From contig JAPPNI010000029.1 of NCBI GenBank assembly GCA_028873865.1, positions 124,001 to 188,000 of the forward strand: 64,000 nucleotides of DNA, written 5' to 3'. Below are positions 46,438 through 54,310 of the stretch, one piece after another. Source of the DNA: Chloroflexota bacterium (GTDB lineage Bacteria; Chloroflexota; Dehalococcoidia; Bin125). The notes under the pieces are model-generated. The model did not search any database and had not been told where the DNA came from. It saw only the letters and a list, made by a program, of their open reading frames with translations. The translations under genes were made by a program, and so were the position numbers. Within the stretch, counting starts at the first letter, position 1. Every line of letters begins with the position of its first letter.

Positions 46438-46932
46438 GTGTCCGATGTCATCATCCGCGAGGCCGTTCCCGACGACGCCCAGACGATCCTTGACTTCATC
46501 GTCGGTCTGGCCGAGTTCGAGAACGAGCCGCGGTCCACGGTCGAAGCGACGGTCGAGAGCATCAGGCGCGACGGCTTCGGCGACGATCGGCTGTTTGAGA
46601 CGCTGATCGCCGAGCGGGCCGGTCAACCTCTCGGCATGGCGTTGTTCTTCCCTCACTACTCGACCTGGACGGGCACGCCGGCGCTTTACCTGGAGGATCT
46701 CTTCGTTACTCCCGAAGCGCGCGGCACCGGCGCCGGGTTTGCGCTGATGCAGGCACTGGCCGAGATCGCCGAGGCGCGTGGCTGGAAACGGCTCGATCTC
46801 TCGGTGCTGGACTGGAATCCGGCGCGGAATTTCTATCACCAGTTGGGTATGGCGCACGAGTCGGAGTGGCTGCTCTACCGGCTCGATGCAGAGGGAATCG
46901 CCAACCTGGCGCAGATGGGTCGGGATGGCTGA
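46438..46932 (+). CDS. GNAT-family N-acetyltransferase
   Basis: Acetyl-CoA-dependent transferase of 164 residues, similar in layout to the diamine/thialysine N-acetyltransferase group (YLEDLFVTPEARGTGAG near residue 80, then LDWNPARNFYHQLGM near 120). The acetyl-CoA-binding RGTGAGFAL loop is intact. GTG start with AGGCGG upstream. It overlaps the thioredoxin reductase gene by eight bases. Substrate uncertain; a polyamine-like amine is plausible. Confidence 0.88.
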   Translation: MSDVIIREAVPDDAQTILDFIVGLAEFENEPRSTVEATVESIRRDGFGDDRLFETLIAERAGQPLGMALFFPHYSTWTGTPALYLEDLFVTPEARGTGAGFALMQALAEIAEARGWKRLDLSVLDWNPARNFYHQLGMAHESEWLLYRLDAEGIANLAQMGRDG

Positions 46933-48124
46933 GCTCAAGGTCTACGGCGCTCCCTGGTGCCCTGATTGCCGACGATCCAAGGCCTTCCTTAGCGAACACC
47001 GAATCGACTACGACTGGATCGACATCGACCAGGACGCCGCCGCCCTCGCCTACGTCGAAGAGCTGCAGAATGGTGGCCGGTCGATCCCGACCGTCATCCT
47101 GCCCGACGGCGGCATGCTGGTCGAACCGAGCGATCAAGAACTGGCTCAGGCGCTGGGCATCCTGGTTCGGCCTCAGCGGCAGTTCTACGACTTGGCCATC
47201 GTCGGCGGCGGACCGGCCGGGCTGGCTGCCTCGATCTACGCCGCGCGCGAGGGCATCGACACGGTCGTGATCGAACGCTCCGCCCTTGGTGGCCAGGCGG
47301 GACTGACCAATCGAATTGACAACTACCCGGGCTTCCCTGAGGGGGTGGACGGCGACGATCTGATGTCGAAGTTCGTTGCCCAGGCCCGCCGGTTCGGAGT
47401 GGAACTCCTCTCGGCGGTCGGCGCGACTGAAGTTGACGCTCCGTCAGACGTTGAGATCACCCTGTTCAGCGGCGACAAGGTCGCGGCCCATGCGGCCATC
47501 CTGACGCCTGGCAGCACGTACCGTCGTCTGGGTGTGCCCGGCGAGATGGAGCTGATCGGCACCTCGGTCCACTTCTGCTCGACCTGCGACGGCCCGTTCT
47601 ACGCCGGCGCCAGACAGCTGGCCGTGATCGGCGGCGGCAATTCGGCCCTTGAGGAAGGTCTGTACCTCACGCAATTCGCCGAGCAAGTGCACATCATCCA
47701 CCGCGGCAACGAGCTGACCGGTTCATCCGTGTTGCAGGACAAGGTCCGGTCTCACCCGAGGATTCAGCTGTCGCTAAGCACGTCGGTCAAGTCGATGCAG
47801 GGGGACGGGAAACTCGAGGCGCTGGTCGTGGAGTCAAACGGCACGACGATGCAATCGTCGCCGGACGGCGTCTTCGTCTTTATCGGCTTGCAGCCGAACA
47901 CCGGCTTCTTGAATGGCGTCGTTGATCTGGACGAGCGCGGATTCATCAGGACCGACGAGCGCTTTCGGACCAGTGTCGAGTCGATCCATGCCGCTGGCGA
48001 TGCCAGAGCCGGCTCAACCAAACAGCTGGGAGCCGCAGTTGGAGAAGGCATCACCGCCCTAATGATGGCTCGCGAGTATCTCCGAGCCCACCAGCACATC
48101 CGCACACCGTCGACAGATGAGTAG
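46925..48124 (+). CDS. Glutaredoxin-thioredoxin reductase fusion
   Basis: 399-residue redox protein. Residues 1-80 form a glutaredoxin/mycoredoxin-like domain with CPDC at 11-14 and the cis-Pro in SIPTVILPDGG. Residues 88-399 form an FAD/NADPH thioredoxin-reductase module with VGGGPAGLAA near 95, the redox pair FCSTCDG near 218, the NADPH motif GGGNSALEEG near 238, and a C-terminal GDARAGSTKQLG FAD motif. The reductase presumably reduces its own glutaredoxin domain. The start overlaps the GNAT stop by eight bases. Confidence 0.9.
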   Translation: MAELKVYGAPWCPDCRRSKAFLSEHRIDYDWIDIDQDAAALAYVEELQNGGRSIPTVILPDGGMLVEPSDQELAQALGILVRPQRQFYDLAIVGGGPAGLAASIYAAREGIDTVVIERSALGGQAGLTNRIDNYPGFPEGVDGDDLMSKFVAQARRFGVELLSAVGATEVDAPSDVEITLFSGDKVAAHAAILTPGSTYRRLGVPGEMELIGTSVHFCSTCDGPFYAGARQLAVIGGGNSALEEGLYLTQFAEQVHIIHRGNELTGSSVLQDKVRSHPRIQLSLSTSVKSMQGDGKLEALVVESNGTTMQSSPDGVFVFIGLQPNTGFLNGVVDLDERGFIRTDERFRTSVESIHAAGDARAGSTKQLGAAVGEGITALMMAREYLRAHQHIRTPSTDE

Positions 48125-48127
48125 CGT

Positions 48128-49462
48128 TCAACGGCTGGCGCCGACCGGCGGGATGTTGACCAGAGTGCCGTCTTCGATGAACTCGTCGATCTCTTCGGCC
48201 GAGAATCCCAGGTCTTCGCAGATCCGGCGGTTGTCCCCGCCCAGCCCCGGGGCGGGCCGCATCTCGGCCGGGCCGCAGTCGCTGAAGTGGATGGGAAATC
48301 CGCCGTACTCGTAGACCCCCACCCCGGGCTGGTCCCACTCGACGATGAATCCACGCTCGCGCAGCTGCCGGGATTCGACGAGGTCACCGTTGGTCATCAC
48401 GGGCAGGGCCGTGATCTCCGCCTTCTGCAACTGCCCGGCCAACTCGAAGCGGTCGCGATCGCGAGTCCACTCGTTGATCAGACTGTCGAGTTCGTCGTGG
48501 TGCTCGAATCGGCCGGTCAGATCGGTGAAGCGCGGAGCGTTGAGTCGTTGGTCACCGACGAGTTGACGGAATCTGGCCCAGGCGTCGTCGTCTTCAATCG
48601 TGATCGCAATCCACATATCGAGCGATTCGCGCGCGTCGGGACTTTCGTCGCGGCAGCGGTAGACGCCCTGGGGCGCGCAACTGCGCGAACGATTGCCGCG
48701 CGCCGGCGCCTGACCCTGCAGTGAGGTTTCGAGGATCAGGTCACCCTGCACGGCGGCGTAGGTCTGGAGCTGGGAGAGGTCGACGAAACATCCCCTACCG
48801 GTGTCCTCCCGCTCCCAGAGGGCTGCCAGCACGGCGAATGTCCCGTGGAGGCCGCCGATCGGGTCGGGGAACGCGTGGCCCATCTTCATCGGCCCGCCGT
48901 CGGCGTAGCCGGTTACCGACGCTCCTCCTGCATGGGCTTCCAGCACGGGGCCGTAGGAGACCCGCTGGCGGAACGGTCCCGTGTGTCCGTAACCGGTGCA
49001 GGAGACCGAAATGATCTCCGGATTCCATTGGCTGATGGTTTCGTAGTCGATGCCGAGGCTCTTCGATCCGCGCGGGCTGAAATTGTCGACGATCACGTCG
49101 GACGTTTCGACCAGGCGTCGCCAGATGCGTTTGCCGGAGAGCGTCTTGAGGTCGGCGCAGAGGCCGCGCTTGTTGCGGTTGAGCTTGTTGAAGATTCCGG
49201 CGCGATTCCAGGGATCGGGCTGCGGCTCGCCCTCGGGAAAGACCGATGCGCGCAAGGTTGGCTCGACGGCTTCGCCGCGCCGCCAGTCGTCGAGCGCGGC
49301 GCGGAGCGCGAGATCATCAGGCAGATGTCCTCCGCGGGCGTTGTCCTGTTCCAGTTTGATCACATCCGCACCGAGGTCGCCCAGCATCCGGCCGACGAGC
49401 GGTCCGGCCCAGGCGTAACCGAACTCTACGACGCGAACCCCGGCCAGCATTCCCTCAAGCAT
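48128..49462 (-). CDS. CaiB/BaiF (class III) CoA-transferase, catalytic half of a pair
   Basis: 444 residues: GYAWAGPLVGRMLGDLGADVIKLE at the N-terminus, NKLNRNKRGLCADL near 105, DNFSPRGSKSLGIDY near 135. The catalytic Asp is present in FPDPIGG, 22 residues before the Gly of DTGRG. Its start (ATG 49462; 49450 possible) overlaps the end of the Asp-less partner by eight bases. It closely resembles the C half of the fused protein at 60543, including an APQGVYR segment and a WIAI segment. Ligand unknown. Confidence 0.92.
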   Translation of the reverse strand: MLEGMLAGVRVVEFGYAWAGPLVGRMLGDLGADVIKLEQDNARGGHLPDDLALRAALDDWRRGEAVEPTLRASVFPEGEPQPDPWNRAGIFNKLNRNKRGLCADLKTLSGKRIWRRLVETSDVIVDNFSPRGSKSLGIDYETISQWNPEIISVSCTGYGHTGPFRQRVSYGPVLEAHAGGASVTGYADGGPMKMGHAFPDPIGGLHGTFAVLAALWEREDTGRGCFVDLSQLQTYAAVQGDLILETSLQGQAPARGNRSRSCAPQGVYRCRDESPDARESLDMWIAITIEDDDAWARFRQLVGDQRLNAPRFTDLTGRFEHHDELDSLINEWTRDRDRFELAGQLQKAEITALPVMTNGDLVESRQLRERGFIVEWDQPGVGVYEYGGFPIHFSDCGPAEMRPAPGLGGDNRRICEDLGFSAEEIDEFIEDGTLVNIPPVGASR

Positions 49463-50666
49463 GGACGGCACCATCCGCCGCGATCGCACCGGAGGCGACC
49501 AGCGCTTCTATCTCGCCGGATGTCATCCCTGCTTCTTCAAGCGCGGCTGATGTGTCGGCGCCGAGCCGGGGCGCGGCGCTAAAGCCGTCGGGCGCGGATG
49601 GGAGGTGGAACGGCAGGCCGGGCATCCTGGCGCCGTCGCCGAGCGACTCGGGCCAGGCCCAGAACGCCCGCGCCTGCAGCTGCTCATCCTCGAGAACTTC
49701 GTCCATCGAGAGGACGGCGCTGGCGGGGACGTGGAAACCCTGGAGATGCTCGACGACCTCGGAGCGTCTGCGGGCCATCAGGAACGGGGCAAACCGGCCG
49801 TCGATCTCCTCGGCTGCGTCAAACCTGAGGCCGGCGGTGGCGTAGCGCAGGTCGTCCGCCATGTCGGGAAGGTCGAGGGCGACGCAGAGGTTGACCCACT
49901 GTGCCTGCGTCGGCGCGGCGATGCAAACCCAGCCATCGGCGACCTGCATCAGCGAGACGGGATGGTGCGCTTCGGCGTGGCGGTTGTTGGCTCGATGCTT
50001 GATCCGTCCCTGGTGCGACCACATGACGAGGCTCCACTGGTGAGCAGAGGCCATCACCTCCATGGCGCCGACGTCGACGAGCTGACCGCGGCCAGTGGCG
50101 CGTCGGGCGTGCAGGGCGGCCATTGCGCCGATCGCCGCGGCGATGCCGGCGACGTAGGAGGCCCAGGGTCCCGCGCCCTGCAGCGGTTCGCGGAGCGGGT
50201 CGCCGGTGATGTAGAGGTAGCCGCCCGCGGCCCAGTCGGTGAGGTCGGATGATCGCCATCCGGCCCAGGGTCCGGTGAGGCCATAGGAGGTGGCGGATAC
50301 GTGGATCAGCGACGGCCGCCCCGCTCGCGCCGTGCGGTCGAAGGCCAGTGCTTCGGAGGGGCTCATCGTCGTGATCACAACGTCGGCTCGATCCAGGAGT
50401 TGGCCCAGCGCCGCCCGGCCTGCCTGCGTGGACCGGTCCAGGGCGACGCCGCGCTTCCAGGCGGAGAGGTACTCAAACGCGGCGCTGCGCGCGGGTTCGG
50501 TCGAGGTCAGCAGCGGGGGTCGCGAGCGCAGGGAAGAGCCTGAGGTTGGTTCGACCAGGGTGACCTGCGCGCCGACGGTGGCGAGCAAACGGGCGGCGTA
50601 GGCGCCGGAGACGTTGTCGCTCAGGTCGAGCACGCGCAGGCCGGACATTCCAGCCAGATCCGTCAT
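49455..50666 (-). CDS. CaiB/BaiF CoA-transferase-like protein lacking the catalytic Asp
   Basis: 403 residues of class III fold: SGAYAARLLATVGAQVTLVEP, TGPWAGWRSSDLTDWAAGGY, and the ATGRGQLVDVGAM signature. The residue 22 before the signature Gly is Ser (PWASYVAG), so the catalytic Asp is absent. It is translationally coupled to the Asp-containing protein downstream and shares GPxAGWRxS, WAxGGY and TGDP with the N half of the fused protein at 60543. It lies three bases from the patatin stop and is probably cotranscribed with it. Confidence 0.9.
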   Translation of the reverse strand: MTDLAGMSGLRVLDLSDNVSGAYAARLLATVGAQVTLVEPTSGSSLRSRPPLLTSTEPARSAAFEYLSAWKRGVALDRSTQAGRAALGQLLDRADVVITTMSPSEALAFDRTARAGRPSLIHVSATSYGLTGPWAGWRSSDLTDWAAGGYLYITGDPLREPLQGAGPWASYVAGIAAAIGAMAALHARRATGRGQLVDVGAMEVMASAHQWSLVMWSHQGRIKHRANNRHAEAHHPVSLMQVADGWVCIAAPTQAQWVNLCVALDLPDMADDLRYATAGLRFDAAEEIDGRFAPFLMARRRSEVVEHLQGFHVPASAVLSMDEVLEDEQLQARAFWAWPESLGDGARMPGLPFHLPSAPDGFSAAPRLGADTSAALEEAGMTSGEIEALVASGAIAADGAVHA

Positions 50667-50669
50667 TTA

Positions 50670-51551
50670 CTAGACCCTCGCCACCGGCACAGCACCCTCA
50701 TAGATGCCGGGGAGCCAGTCGCCTTGCGCATCCAATGCCTGGTCGATCATCACCGGGGCGAGCTCCTTGGCCGCATCGTAAAGCTCCTCCACGTCTCCGA
50801 ACGAGCCGAAGGAGAGGGCGCGCAGTCCGGGCCGCCAGACCACGGTGGGAACGATCGAGCCGAACTGATCGATCTCGGCCTTGGTCCGCTCCTGCGCCGC
50901 AATCTCCATCGAGCGGGCCAACAGGTCGACCAGGCCGCGCGGCTGGTAGGGCGAGGGCTGAACGCCCAGGTCGACGGCAATGGTATGCGTCGCTCCCTGT
51001 AGGATCGCCGTTTCGAGATCAAGGCCGGAGGACAGCCCTCCATCGACGCACCAGTCGCCGTTGAGCCGGACGGGCGGGAACAATCCCGGCAAGGCAATTG
51101 AGGCCATGACCGAGGCCAGCAACTGGCCTCGGTTCATGACGTGCTTGCGTCCGCCGGAGAGGCTGGTGGTGACGATGTGCAGCGGAATCTCGGCGGCTGC
51201 AATCTCGTCGATCGTCACGTGTTGTTTGAACAGTTCCCGCAGGAAGCGATTCGAGTAGACCGATGTCCCCCGTGTCAACAGGTTCCGCGTGATCCGCAGG
51301 AGATTGCGGTGCCACAGCCGGGTGTCGCGCAGTGCAATCCAGAGCTCTGCCAGCCCCTCGATGTTGTCGGGGTGGAACGCCAGGAAGGCCCCATTCACGG
51401 CGCCGACGGAAGAGCCCACGATCAGGTCAGGTCGAATCTGCCGCCGGATCAGTTCTTCCAGAAAAGGCACCTGGACAATGCCCGACGCGCCGCCGCCGCT
51501 CAACACCAGCGCCAGGCGTCGCTCCTCGAATCCCTGGAGACTGACGGTCAT
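50670..51551 (-). CDS. Patatin-like phospholipase family protein
   Basis: Ser-Asp dyad acyl hydrolase of 293 residues. The oxyanion glycines LSGGGASGI are near residue 18, the nucleophile in GSSVGAVNG near 47, and the catalytic Asp in CVDGGLSSG near 170. It resembles the bacterial RssA/YchK-like group, soluble and without a signal peptide. It is followed after three bases by the CoA-transferase pair, so the three probably form an operon, linking acyl release with CoA transfer. The start has only a weak Shine-Dalgarno. Confidence 0.9.
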   Translation of the reverse strand: MTVSLQGFEERRLALVLSGGGASGIVQVPFLEELIRRQIRPDLIVGSSVGAVNGAFLAFHPDNIEGLAELWIALRDTRLWHRNLLRITRNLLTRGTSVYSNRFLRELFKQHVTIDEIAAAEIPLHIVTTSLSGGRKHVMNRGQLLASVMASIALPGLFPPVRLNGDWCVDGGLSSGLDLETAILQGATHTIAVDLGVQPSPYQPRGLVDLLARSMEIAAQERTKAEIDQFGSIVPTVVWRPGLRALSFGSFGDVEELYDAAKELAPVMIDQALDAQGDWLPGIYEGAVPVARV

Positions 51552-51651
51552 CAGAGCTGCTCGCTGTCTCTTCTGCCGTGCACTCTCTCACATCCCGAGA
51601 CAACGGCGGGATAACGCTCACAGGAAGTTGAGCCGGCTCAATGGACAGCCG

Positions 51652-52086
51652 TCAGGCCTGCGGCCGGCGATCGGGGACGATCTCGGTGAGAATCCCGCCG
51701 GCAGTCTTGGGGTGGAAGAAGGACGCCGTGATCTCCTCGATCGGGCCGCCGAAGTCGATATAGCTGAGTCCGCGCTCCATGAACAGCCTGGTATCGCCGA
51801 CAACGTCGGTGGAGCCATAGCCGAGGTGATGTAGCCCCGGCCCGCGACGCTCGAGGTATCTGCCGATTCCGCTCTGGTTGTCTTCAGGCAACAGGATCTC
51901 GATCCGCGTTTCGCCGAGGTTGACCTTGACGAAGAAGATCTTCGTCCGCTCGGGGGCGAAGAAGCCGCCTTTGGGGAAGGGCGTGCGCTCCTCGTCGTAT
52001 TGCAGGCCGAGCTGGTCGACCAGCACCGCTCCGGCCTCCTCGAGTGAGTGCGCGACGATGCCGACGTGATCGAGATAGGTAATCAT
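51652..52086 (-). CDS. VOC-family protein, probable methylmalonyl-CoA epimerase
   Basis: Glyoxalase-fold metal enzyme of 144 residues. It begins YLDHVGIVAHSLEEA, has LHHLGYGSTD near 95, and ends with a Glu in ILTEIVPDR near 137. The His7, His and Glu pattern matches the metal site of methylmalonyl-CoA epimerases. It would racemise methylmalonyl-CoA after propionyl-CoA carboxylation, which suits the acyl-CoA carboxylase subunit at 57824. GGGGGCGAG precedes the ATG. Lactoylglutathione lyase-like relatives cannot be excluded. Confidence 0.75.
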   Translation of the reverse strand: MITYLDHVGIVAHSLEEAGAVLVDQLGLQYDEERTPFPKGGFFAPERTKIFFVKVNLGETRIEILLPEDNQSGIGRYLERRGPGLHHLGYGSTDVVGDTRLFMERGLSYIDFGGPIEEITASFFHPKTAGGILTEIVPDRRPQA

Positions 52087-52130
52087 GCTCGCCCCCTGGT
52101 GGTTCCTGTGGGCGTCAAGATAATCGACGC

Positions 52131-53390
52131 CTATTGCAGCCGTCGCAGGGTCGGCGAAAGGGTCCCGAACAGGGCGAGGACGCCGAGCAGCACGACGGCC
52201 ACCGCAAAGATCGCCAGGCGGATACCAACTAGCTCTGCGGCGATGCCGAGTACGAAGACGCCGCCCTGCATGACCGCGAACTGCATCATCAGGACGGACA
52301 TCGCGCGGCCTCGATAGGCTGGCTCGGCCTGTTCCTGGATCAGGGCCGAGGCCATCGTCATCCGGCCCGACTGGCCGATGCCCATGAGGATCATGATCGG
52401 CAGGCTCAGCCAGATCCAGGGAGAGACAGCGATGCCGAGGGTCGCTCCGCCCAGGAACAGTCCCATCAGGATTAGCAGCTTGCCCCGACCGCTGCGTCGG
52501 AGCGACGCGATGATCAGCGCGGCCAGGAACGCCCCGATCGCGGAGAAGGTCATGAACAGGGCGGCCAGCGCCGGTCCGGCATCGAAGGCGTCCTGGACGA
52601 ATCCGGGCAGCAGTCCCTGGAACGGCGTGCCGAGCATCGAGATGAAGAAGGAGAGCAGCAGGATCATTCGCAGTACGCGGTGTCGCGCGATGTAGCGGAA
52701 GCCGTCGCCGATATCGCGCATCGCTTCGCGCAAGCCGCCGCGGCCGCGGCCCGCCTGGGCGGCGACCGTCGGAATCGGGAACATCGTGACGATCGCCAGC
52801 GCATAGCAGCCGGCCATCGCGTAGAAGGTCACGCCGGCGCCGGTCGTGGCCAATAGCGCCCCGCCGATCAGAGGCGCGGCAAACTGCATCATGTTCATCG
52901 CTGCGGTGTTCAGGGCGACGCCGTTCATGATCCGCTCTTCGGAGACGATCTCCGAGACCATGGCCTGGCGAGCCGGCACCATCAGCGCGACCAGGATCCC
53001 CTGCGAAACAGCCGAGATCAGCAGGTGCCAGAACTCGAGGACTCCCAGGATCGCCAGGGTTCCGATCGCGAATGCGTTGAGGAAACCGACCAACTGGAAG
53101 ACCTGTGTCACCGATTTCTTGGGAAAGCGGTCGGCCAGAACGCCGCCATAGGGTCCGAGCAGGAACTGCACCACTCCACTGACCAACGCAACCAGGCCGA
53201 CGGCGGCGTAGGACTCCGTCAGCTCATAGACGAGGAAGGTACGGACGAACATCTGGCCGATCGCGGAGTACATCTGACCCAGGGTGGAGACGAAGAACCA
53301 GCGAAAGGCGGGCTCGCGGAACGATTCGAACGTCCGGACGCGACGTCCGAACAGCCGCATCGGCGGTTCCGGCGATGTCGTCGGCCTCAT
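52131..53390 (-). CDS. MFS transporter (drug-efflux-like, MFS_3/enterobactin-exporter type)
   Basis: Twelve-helix transporter of 419 residues. It starts MRPTTSPEPP and then a basic segment (FGRRVRTFESFREPAFRWF) before helix 1. The motif GGVLADRFPKKSV follows helix 2, and a loop RGRGGLREAMRDIGDGFRYI near residue 235 is typical of the MFS_3/EntS-like exporters. Substrate unknown. Start chosen at 53390, with 53360 possible. Forty-four bases upstream of the epimerase gene. Confidence 0.88.
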   Translation of the reverse strand: MRPTTSPEPPMRLFGRRVRTFESFREPAFRWFFVSTLGQMYSAIGQMFVRTFLVYELTESYAAVGLVALVSGVVQFLLGPYGGVLADRFPKKSVTQVFQLVGFLNAFAIGTLAILGVLEFWHLLISAVSQGILVALMVPARQAMVSEIVSEERIMNGVALNTAAMNMMQFAAPLIGGALLATTGAGVTFYAMAGCYALAIVTMFPIPTVAAQAGRGRGGLREAMRDIGDGFRYIARHRVLRMILLLSFFISMLGTPFQGLLPGFVQDAFDAGPALAALFMTFSAIGAFLAALIIASLRRSGRGKLLILMGLFLGGATLGIAVSPWIWLSLPIMILMGIGQSGRMTMASALIQEQAEPAYRGRAMSVLMMQFAVMQGGVFVLGIAAELVGIRLAIFAVAVVLLGVLALFGTLSPTLRRLQ

Positions 53391-53499
53391 ACCGTTTCCG
53401 CCGCGAGGCCGATCCGGAGGCTCCGGAGGCCTGTCGACGGCAATCGATTGATACGGGTGCTGTCCGGCCCGTCGGATCACGACGGAGTCGGACGGCGGC

Positions 53500-54291
53500 C
53501 TAGCCGCCATAATGCCAGCCCGTGTAGAGCGAGGTCAGCGGGCCTTCATCGATCGGCAACGCATCGCCGTCGAAGACGCGGCACAGCGCCAGGATGTGCT
53601 CGCCGATCGGGATGAACTGTTGCGCCTCGGCTGCGACCCAGGCCAGCGAGTCCTCCAGCACGGGTGCGCCACCCTCGAGATCGGGGTGGTCGAGCTGCAC
53701 GTAGGCTACGCCGCGCATCTTGTCGGGCGCCGCGAATTCAGCCGACCGTCCCTCGATCTTGGACGGATCGCTCGGCTGGAGGAATCGGGCGGCGAGATCC
53801 ATCCCCGACTCGGGCAGCAGGCTCACCGTCAGTTGCCTCGTCTCGCGCAGGTTCCTCAGAGAGGTCGCATCGCGTTCGAACGAGACACAGAGGATGCGAG
53901 GCTTGAACGAGACCTGCATCACCCAGTCAGCGACCATCGCGTTCGGCTTTCCCTCCGGCGTCACGGTGCCAATGACATAGATTCCGTAGGGCAGATGCTG
54001 CAGCGCGGAACGAATCCGCGCGTCCCGTCGACGCTCCCGTGGGGTCAACGCCCGCTCGCGCGGCTGCGGCTCAAAGTTCACGTCGATCGTGGGAGTATCG
54101 GAACCTAGCAGAAGGTCGATCGCCGCGTTCAGCTCCAGCATTCGCGTGCCGGCCGCGTCGTCGTCGGGGTTTGCGTCGGGGTGGTAAATCCGGGCCAGCC
54201 GTCGGTACCGATCGCGGATCGTGTCACGGTCGGCGGTCACACCCACACCGAGGAGCGCTGCGGCATCCGCTGCTGTGCTGGGAATCGGCAT
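53500..54291 (-). CDS. J-domain/flavin-reductase fusion protein
   Basis: 263-residue protein combining two unrelated modules. Residues about 8-65 are a DnaJ-type J domain with the Hsp70-stimulating HPD in ARIYHPDANPDDD. Residues about 95-263 are an FMN-binding split-barrel flavin-reductase domain (LPYGIYVIGTVTPEGKPNAMVADWVMQVSFKPRI layout, then VSFERDATSLRNL). GGGAGG lies four to five bases before ATG 54291. Both halves look intact. Nothing in the neighbourhood explains the fusion; redox-linked chaperone recruitment is only a guess. Confidence 0.85.
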   Translation of the reverse strand: MPIPSTAADAAALLGVGVTADRDTIRDRYRRLARIYHPDANPDDDAAGTRMLELNAAIDLLLGSDTPTIDVNFEPQPRERALTPRERRRDARIRSALQHLPYGIYVIGTVTPEGKPNAMVADWVMQVSFKPRILCVSFERDATSLRNLRETRQLTVSLLPESGMDLAARFLQPSDPSKIEGRSAEFAAPDKMRGVAYVQLDHPDLEGGAPVLEDSLAWVAAEAQQFIPIGEHILALCRVFDGDALPIDEGPLTSLYTGWHYGG

Positions 54292-54310
54292 CGGTCCTCC
54301 CAAGTCTCCC

